A stretch of 11,259 nt of DNA from JBBDNV01 sp040877415 (GTDB lineage Bacteria > Planctomycetota > Planctomycetia > Pirellulales > PALSA-1355). The position numbers and the translations under genes are program-made. Positions 7,691 to 11,259 of the stretch are shown piece by piece. The notes beneath the pieces are model-generated. The model had not been told where the DNA came from, did no database searches, and saw only the letters and a list, made by a program, of their open reading frames with translations. Position 1 is the stretch's first letter; every line of letters begins with the position of its first letter. The stretch covers positions 1-11,259 of the forward strand of contig JBBDNV010000189.1 of the NCBI GenBank assembly GCA_040877415.1, in the 5' to 3' direction.

Positions 7691-7719
7691 TTGTCGCACT
7701 GCGCCCCAGCGCGTATACT
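7691..7719 (+). promoter_or_regulatory. Predicted sigma70-like promoter for the TraB-like gene
   Basis: TTGTCG at 7691-7696 (4 of 6 to TTGACA) and TATACT at 7714-7719 (5 of 6 to TATAAT) are separated by exactly 17 nt. Transcription would start near 7726, giving a leader of about 50 nt before the ATG at 7778. Confidence 0.5.
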
Positions 7720-7777
7720 TGGCCGTATGACGGTCCTAAACCATCGCCCCCGAACCGCTTACTGAGGAATGCCTGTC

Positions 7778-8785
7778 ATGAAGCGAGCCTGCCTTGCTGG
7801 CACGATCGGAATGGTGTGCCTGCTGACAGCGTCAGCGGCCCAATTCGCGCGGGGTGAGGAGCCGGCCAACAGTGCCGAAACCCGCCCCAAATACATCCGT
7901 TTGGCCCGCGGCGATTCGGACGAGCTTCGCGCGCTGCAAACGGCGATCGTGCGCTTCAAGAGTGCCGACGCGGCAAAGGGCGACCTGGCCGTGGACCTGG
8001 TCGGCGCGGTTCATGTCGGCGAAAAGGCCTACTACGAGGCCCTCAACAAGCGGTTCCAAAACTATGACGTCGTCCTCTATGAGCTGGTGGCTCCTGACGG
8101 AACCCGGGTTCCCAAGGGTGGCCGGGCCAGTGCCCATCCGGTCGCCATCCTGCAGAACGGGCTGAAAGATCTGTTGGGCCTCGAGCATCAGCTCGAACAC
8201 GTCGACTACACCAGGCAAAACATGGTGCACGCCGACATGTCGCCCGACGATTTCGCCAGATCGATGGAAGAGCGCGGCGAGAGCTTTATGGGCATGTTTT
8301 TCCGCATGATGGGCCAGGCCATGGCCCAACAGTCTCTGGGAAAGAATCGAACCAGCGATTTCGATCTGCTAGCGGCGTTTTTCGATCGCGATCGGGCCGG
8401 GGCGCTGAAGCGCGTGATGGCCGAGCAGTTCGAGAACGCCGACGGCATGATGCAGGCGCTCGACGGGCCCGACGGCTCGACGATCATCACCGAACGCAAC
8501 AAGGTTGCGCTGGCGAAGTTGGCCGACCAGATTGCGGCGGGCAAGAAGAAAATCGCCGTCTTCTACGGCGCCGGCCACTTGGGCGACATGGAAAAACGCC
8601 TGCTGGCCGATTTCCAGCTCCGCCGCGCAAGCGAAGAGTGGCTCGACGCCTGGAACCTGGAAAAGGCCCCCCGGGCGCGCAAACCCAAAAGGCCGGCGCA
8701 AAAGAAGGCTGCCAGCATCCTGCCGCTCGGGGCGCCCGGGGCACTCTGGGGCCACGCGGCGGCGCACGTGCAATCACCGGGCTAA
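7778..8785 (+). CDS. Exported TraB/GumN-like protein (TIKI/PrgY-type fold)
   Basis: A 335-residue protein. I prefer the ATG at 7778 because TGAGGA at 7763-7768 lies 9 nt upstream, whereas it abuts the ATG at 7769. Residues 1-25 are a signal peptide (MKRACLAGTIGMVCLLTASAA). The conserved features are those of the TraB/GumN family: a first GxxH in VGAVHVG (His79), a YELV segment with Glu soon after, a central STIITERNK segment carrying the E-R-N signature, and a second GxxH in FYGAGHLGDM (His267). In this clan (TIKI metalloproteases, TraB/PrgY pheromone regulators, GumN) these residues build a putative metal-dependent hydrolase site. Known members inhibit or cleave signalling peptides; the target here is unknown. 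The C-terminal tail is Lys/Arg-rich (RARKPKRPAQKKA) and probably disordered. It has its own promoter and looks monocistronic. The family is assigned from the motif pattern; the function is not established. Confidence 0.75.
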   Translation: MKRACLAGTIGMVCLLTASAAQFARGEEPANSAETRPKYIRLARGDSDELRALQTAIVRFKSADAAKGDLAVDLVGAVHVGEKAYYEALNKRFQNYDVVLYELVAPDGTRVPKGGRASAHPVAILQNGLKDLLGLEHQLEHVDYTRQNMVHADMSPDDFARSMEERGESFMGMFFRMMGQAMAQQSLGKNRTSDFDLLAAFFDRDRAGALKRVMAEQFENADGMMQALDGPDGSTIITERNKVALAKLADQIAAGKKKIAVFYGAGHLGDMEKRLLADFQLRRASEEWLDAWNLEKAPRARKPKRPAQKKAASILPLGAPGALWGHAAAHVQSPG

Positions 8786-8787
8786 AA

Positions 8788-8805
8788 TCGCTCGCCGGGA
8801 AGCGA
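8788..8805 (+). terminator. Weak hairpin after the TraB-like gene
   Basis: TCGCT at 8788-8792 pairs with AGCGA at 8801-8805 around an 8-nt loop, 2 nt after the stop codon. The stem is short and no T-run follows, so it is a weak candidate for a transcript end. Confidence 0.25.
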
Positions 8806-8863
8806 ACCTCCGCCGCCTGCGCATTCCATTTCCCGCGCGAACAAACGCGCCTGCTCGGCTCGC

Positions 8864-8892
8864 TTTACACAATGCGGCCGATTCTCCATACT
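8864..8892 (+). promoter_or_regulatory. Predicted sigma70-like promoter for the sugar phosphate isomerase gene
   Basis: TTTACA at 8864-8869 (5 of 6 to TTGACA) and CATACT at 8887-8892 (4 of 6 to TATAAT) are separated by exactly 17 nt. The start site would be near 8899, about 67 nt before the ATG at 8966. The -10 element lies inside a CGGCCG inverted repeat, described separately. Confidence 0.45.
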
Positions 8893-8930
8893 ACCGGCCG
8901 CAAACGACGGCCGATTCCGACTCCAGTCGG
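8874..8930. promoter_or_regulatory. Repeats overlapping the promoter: candidate operator
   Basis: CGGCCGATTC occurs twice as a direct repeat, at 8875-8884 and 8908-8917, 33 bp apart. Between them GCGGCCG (8874-8880) and CGGCCGC (8895-8901) form a perfect inverted repeat flanking the -10 element. Immediately downstream, CCGACT (8917-8922) and AGTCGG (8925-8930) form a palindrome with a 2-nt centre. Such an arrangement over the -10 and start site could bind a repressor. CGGCCG is common in this GC-rich DNA, which weakens the case. Confidence 0.35.
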
Positions 8931-8965
8931 TTATCGCGGCGGCGCATGAAGCGCGGGAGTGGGCA

Positions 8966-9772
8966 ATGGCAGGCCTGTCCATCAACGAAATGACGACCTA
9001 CCGTTGGTCGTTCGAGGAAGACGTCACGCGCTACAAGGCCGCGGGGATCGAGGCCATCGGCGTGTGGCGCCAGAAACTGGCCGATTGCGGCGAAGACAAG
9101 GGAATCAAGCTGCTCGACGAAAGCGGCTTAGCGGTTTCCAACTTGTTGTGGGCCGGCGGCTTCACCGGCAGCGACGGCCACAGTTATCAGGAGAGTCTCG
9201 CCGACGCGCGCGAGGCCATTCATTTGGCGGCCGCCCTGGCGGCCGACTGCCTGGTGGTTTATAGCGGCGGCCGCAACGGCCACACCCAGAATCATGCCCG
9301 GCGTTTGTTCGCCAGCGCCCTGGACGAGCTGCTCCCGCTGGCCGAGAAGATGGACGTCGCCCTGGCGGTCGAGCCGATGCACGCCGGCTGCGCCGACGAA
9401 TGGACGCTCTTGACCAGCCTCGACGAAGCAACGTCGCTGATCCACAAGGTCGGCAGCAGGCATTTGAAGCTCGCCTTCGACACGTATCATCTGGGGTACG
9501 ATCCGGGCATCGTCGACGAGATTGCCAAGGTCGCCCCGTTCATTGGCATCGTCCACTTGGGCGACGGCCGCTGTCCGCCCGATCGCGAGCAAAACCGCTA
9601 TTGCCTGGGCGAGGGCAATCTGCCGCTTGCGCGAATCGTAAAAGCGCTGCGGCAATCCGGTTACGACGGCTACTACGACGTCGAGCTGATCGGCGAGGCG
9701 ATCGAGAACTGCGACTACCAACAACTGCTGGACCGTTCCAAACGGGCCTTCGACGAGCTGATCGCCAATTGA
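8966..9772 (+). CDS. Sugar phosphate isomerase/epimerase (xylose isomerase-like TIM barrel)
   Basis: A 268-residue single-domain TIM barrel of the AP-endonuclease-2 / xylose-isomerase-like family, the usual family length. The start ATG at 8966 has GGGAG at 8955-8959 with a 6-nt spacer. The four expected metal ligands are all visible: Glu136 in AVEPMH, Asp172 in AFDTYH, His197 in VHLGDG and Glu240 in DVELIG. So a divalent metal (Mn or similar) and sugar or keto-sugar isomerisation or epimerisation are expected, in the cytoplasm since there is no signal peptide. CLGEGNLPLARIVKAL and GYDGYYDVEL are characteristic barrel-end segments. The exact substrate cannot be told; tagatose/psicose 3-epimerase, inosose and hydroxypyruvate isomerase relatives share this fold. 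It stands alone with its own candidate promoter and operator. Planctomycetes carry many paralogues of this family, used in breakdown of polysaccharides and inositols. Confidence 0.88.
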   Translation: MAGLSINEMTTYRWSFEEDVTRYKAAGIEAIGVWRQKLADCGEDKGIKLLDESGLAVSNLLWAGGFTGSDGHSYQESLADAREAIHLAAALAADCLVVYSGGRNGHTQNHARRLFASALDELLPLAEKMDVALAVEPMHAGCADEWTLLTSLDEATSLIHKVGSRHLKLAFDTYHLGYDPGIVDEIAKVAPFIGIVHLGDGRCPPDREQNRYCLGEGNLPLARIVKALRQSGYDGYYDVELIGEAIENCDYQQLLDRSKRAFDELIAN

Positions 9773-9773
9773 T

Positions 9774-9799
9774 GGCCCGGCCGCGGCCCTGCTCGGGCC
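9774..9799 (+). terminator. GC hairpin after the isomerase gene
   Basis: GGCCCG at 9774-9779 pairs with CGGGCC at 9794-9799 around a 14-nt loop that itself contains GGCCGCGGCC-type palindromic sequence. It begins one base after the TGA stop. The right arm is followed by CTTCG rather than a T-run. It is a plausible transcript end, not a classical terminator. Confidence 0.4.
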
Positions 9800-9842
9800 C
9801 TTCGAAACGGGCGCGCCGCGCGATGCGTTCTCTCGTTCCGCA

Positions 9843-9891
9843 GGGCCAACGGCCCGCCATTCAAATGCCCAGGGCGCAGCGCAGCCCTGGG
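9843..9891. repeat. Paired palindromes, possible interspersed intergenic repeat
   Basis: Two perfect stem-loops lie 12 nt apart: GGGCC (9843-9847) with GGCCC (9851-9855), and CCCAGGGC (9868-9875) with GCCCTGGG (9884-9891) around the loop GCAGCGCA. The combination of a short GGGCC hairpin and a CCCAGGGC..GCCCTGGG hairpin resembles palindromic elements I associate with planctomycete intergenic DNA. That recollection has not been checked, and no second copy is present in this window. Confidence 0.4.
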
Positions 9892-10008
9892 AACCATGCC
9901 CCGCGTAGAAGGGCTCGGCGAATTTCCAGAGCTCGGCTTCGACGCGCTGGAACCAAAGTTCGCCGGCCAGGTTATGCCAGCTAAGAGACGGCACGCCGAT
10001 GGCACGTA

Positions 10009-10599
10009 CTACATGGTTCCCAACAGCTCCTCAAGCTTGTTGATGACGGCAGCGACTTCCCGATCGTTATGGCCAAGCGACGAAAGGCGGTCTCGTTCCT
10101 GCTTCAGGACGGGACGCGCCTCGTCGAGTCGCCCGACGAAATGTAGGGCAAACCCCAACGGCAACGGACGCTTGATCCAGGGGATCATGTCCTCGACGGT
10201 GTGAATGTGGTCAAGATACGGGAGCGCCACGTTGACCAAAAGCGGTCCGACGGTCCTCTCAAATCGTCGCCGCATGTTTTCTTCGGACTTGCAATTAAAC
10301 CTGCCTTGAGTGAGGCCGATTCCTTCCTCGCTGAGGTAACACCACGCGTCGGAGGGAATTCGCAATTCATCGGGAAAACGCCAGCCGAATAAAGAATCGA
10401 TCGCTGGGCAGCTGGCGAATACTTTGACGTCGTACCACGTGACACGACTCGCGGGATCGGGCAAAACGATATGGTACACGTCGCTCGATGTTTTTCGATG
10501 AAACGTGCAGTGGCGTGAGCGTGCGTTCGAAAAACCCAGTGGCACAAGCACGCCAGCGAACAACTCGTTGGCAATTCTGTAGAAATGTTGTAGCGTCAT
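10009..10599 (-). CDS. Hypothetical protein, candidate immunity protein (DUF4304-like appearance)
   Basis: A 196-residue soluble protein without signal peptide or membrane helix. Its start overlaps the stop of the preceding gene by 4 bp (ATGA), so the two are probably translationally coupled. The N-terminal part (residues 5-75: FYRIANELFAGVLVPLGFS, CTFHRK, VYHIVLPD, WYDVKVFASCPA) alternates helix and strands in the manner of DUF4304-type proteins, which begin with a helix, then LxPLGF, then strands. The resemblance is loose. Residues 120-196 are helical and rich in charged residues (NKLEELLGTM at the end). Encoded directly downstream of a toxin-like C-terminus, it is in the standard position for a cognate immunity protein that binds and blocks the toxin in the cytoplasm. 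GC is lower than in neighbours (about 53% in one 60-nt line counted by eye). The immunity role is inferred from context. Confidence 0.6.
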   Translation of the reverse strand: MTLQHFYRIANELFAGVLVPLGFSNARSRHCTFHRKTSSDVYHIVLPDPASRVTWYDVKVFASCPAIDSLFGWRFPDELRIPSDAWCYLSEEGIGLTQGRFNCKSEENMRRRFERTVGPLLVNVALPYLDHIHTVEDMIPWIKRPLPLGFALHFVGRLDEARPVLKQERDRLSSLGHNDREVAAVINKLEELLGTM

Positions 10600-11259
10600 C
10601 GTGTTCTGTATATTTCTCGTACTGAAACTCCAAACCGCGCCTCGAAGTCGACTTGTCGTGGACCTGAAATCCTTCGCGGTGTCCCTCCATGGGTCCTAAG
10701 ATCCAGGATTTCTAGGTGTAAAGGATTACGGGCATCGCGAACAACAACGTCAGCACCAATCGAGCCTTTGCTATGACGTGGAACGAGATCACCAGATATA
10801 TCTCGAAACTCTTCGGCCGACACCCGAAATGGACTGCGTTCACTGACCAGCCGCCGATCAAGCCGCTCATTGAGGCGCTTGAAGTATAAGTGAGATCGGC
10901 TGCCAAATGCTTGGGGTGTCGCGGAAACTCCGCCCCGACCGGCCGCGCGGCGGGCAAGTTCTGTCGCTATGTCGGCGTTGCGATTGATGGCTTGAATTGG
11001 GTCGATTGCCGGCTTGGGCACGCTCTTGCCCGGCGCGACCCCGGCCGCAGCAAAGAACAGTTGCGAATCCGCGTATGCGCGGTCCGCCAAATCGCTAGCT
11101 GTCCGCTCGCTGGGGCTTTCCAGTTCCTCGTGGCGATCTTCGATCTGGAATAGGTAGCGGTTGATCGCTTGATTGAGCGTAAGAAAAAACATGGCCCAAT
11201 CCGCGTCGCCGTGGGCTTCGATCTGGGCTTTTCGATATTCGGCGGCGCTCGGCACCAGC
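10596..11259 (-). CDS. C-terminal part of a probable polymorphic toxin, PD-(D/E)XK nuclease-like end (5'-truncated)
   Basis: The frame is open to the window edge; the first in-frame start (GTG at 11255) has no visible ribosome site, so the gene very probably begins to the right. Residue numbers count from that GTG. Residues 1-75 are helical (DADWAMFFLTLNQAINRYLF; ADRAYADSQLFFAAAG). A Pro/Ala-rich joint lies at 75-115, and the last 100 residues form a compact domain. That domain reads AFGSRSHLYFKRLNERL, VSAEEFRDISGDLVPRH, GSIGADVVVRD, LEILDLRTHGG, then a closing FGVSVREIYRTR. A GADVVV strand followed by a hydrophobic strand ending DLRT matches the shape of restriction-endonuclease-fold toxins, where D-x(n)-DLKT is usual (here Asp169, Asp185, Arg187). 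The adjacent 4-bp-overlapping small gene fits an immunity partner. Toxin identity is inferred from layout and motif shape; it could also be an unrelated phage or cell-surface protein tail. Confidence 0.55.
   Translation of the reverse strand, partial: LVPSAAEYRKAQIEAHGDADWAMFFLTLNQAINRYLFQIEDRHEELESPSERTASDLADRAYADSQLFFAAAGVAPGKSVPKPAIDPIQAINRNADIATELARRAAGRGGVSATPQAFGSRSHLYFKRLNERLDRRLVSERSPFRVSAEEFRDISGDLVPRHSKGSIGADVVVRDARNPLHLEILDLRTHGGTPRRISGPRQVDFEARFGVSVREIYRTR

Larger units (their letters stand above)
7296..7777. other. Divergent intergenic region between BBP7 and TraB-like genes
   Basis: About 480 nt separate the two divergent exported-protein genes. It contains one good plus-strand promoter near its right end. 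I found no convincing minus-strand promoter for the BBP7 gene, whose leader may be long. An 8-nt direct repeat GTTTGGGC occurs at 7606-7613 and 7616-7623 (10-bp period). The 8-bp palindrome CCGTACGG is at 7574-7581. Open minus-strand frames through 7305-7505 show no family motif and are probably chance. Confidence 0.5.
9773..10008. other. Palindrome-rich intergenic region between convergent genes
   Basis: About 236 nt lie between the isomerase stop and the end of the minus-strand immunity-like gene. The left part holds several GC palindromes, listed separately. The right part (about 9893-10008) shows no start with a ribosome site. A minus-strand frame there reads HNLAGELWFQRVEAELWKF, which looks protein-like, but it has no recognisable family and runs on antisense to the isomerase, so I do not call it a gene. 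Confidence 0.5.

Noticed and set aside
8369..8773. 134-codon minus-strand frame
   Set aside because: Antisense shadow of the TraB-like gene without any recognisable domain.
9128..9994. 288-codon minus-strand frame antisense to the isomerase
   Set aside because: It is antisense to a gene with all four metal ligands in place. Only its first 30 or so residues look protein-like.
1..11259. CRISPR arrays, tRNA/rRNA genes, transposase or integrase genes, att-like long repeats
   Set aside because: I looked on both strands and saw no regularly spaced repeats, no cloverleaf with a plausible anticodon, and no recombinase motifs.

Overview
The window most likely comes from a planctomycete (Pirellulales-like). 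Three things point that way: a BBP7-type outer-membrane beta-barrel protein, a PEP-CTERM tailed exported hydrolase, and high-GC coding sequence (about 60-67% in the lines counted by eye) with short, mostly monocistronic genes on both strands. The assignment is inference from gene content only.

Left part (1-5421). A 5'-truncated, roughly 970-residue multidomain enzyme fuses a fatty acyl-AMP ligase, an acyl carrier protein and an alpha-oxoamine synthase (the family of serine palmitoyltransferase, BioF and KBL). About 550 nt of apparently non-coding DNA follow. Next is an exported alpha/beta hydrolase with a PEP-CTERM anchor. Convergent to it, 12 nt away, is an extended SDR (NAD-dependent epimerase/dehydratase). 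Acyl activation, ACP loading, PLP-dependent decarboxylative condensation and an extended SDR are the ingredients of the bacterial long-chain-base (sphingolipid) pathway. The two enzymes may therefore make a sphingoid-base-like or other 2-amino-3-oxo lipid.

Middle part (5422-9772). A 58-residue small protein gene is followed by a cluster of three stem-loops. Then come the BBP7 outer-membrane protein (minus strand), a 480-nt divergent intergenic region with one good sigma70-like promoter, an exported TraB/GumN-like protein, and a TIM-barrel sugar phosphate isomerase/epimerase. The last has its own promoter-like sequence overlapped by direct and inverted repeats.

Right part (9773-11259). An intergenic palindrome-rich stretch ends the convergent pair. 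It is followed (minus strand) by a gene pair with a 4-bp ATGA overlap. The upstream member, cut by the window end, looks like the C-terminal toxin region of a polymorphic toxin with a PD-(D/E)XK-nuclease-like ending. The downstream member (196 aa) fits the position of its immunity gene. This pair is visibly less GC-rich than its neighbours, which suits accessory DNA.

The two most interesting items are the acyl-AMP ligase/ACP/oxoamine-synthase fusion with its nearby SDR, and the candidate toxin-immunity pair at the right edge. No tRNA, rRNA, CRISPR array, transposase or integrase was recognised.
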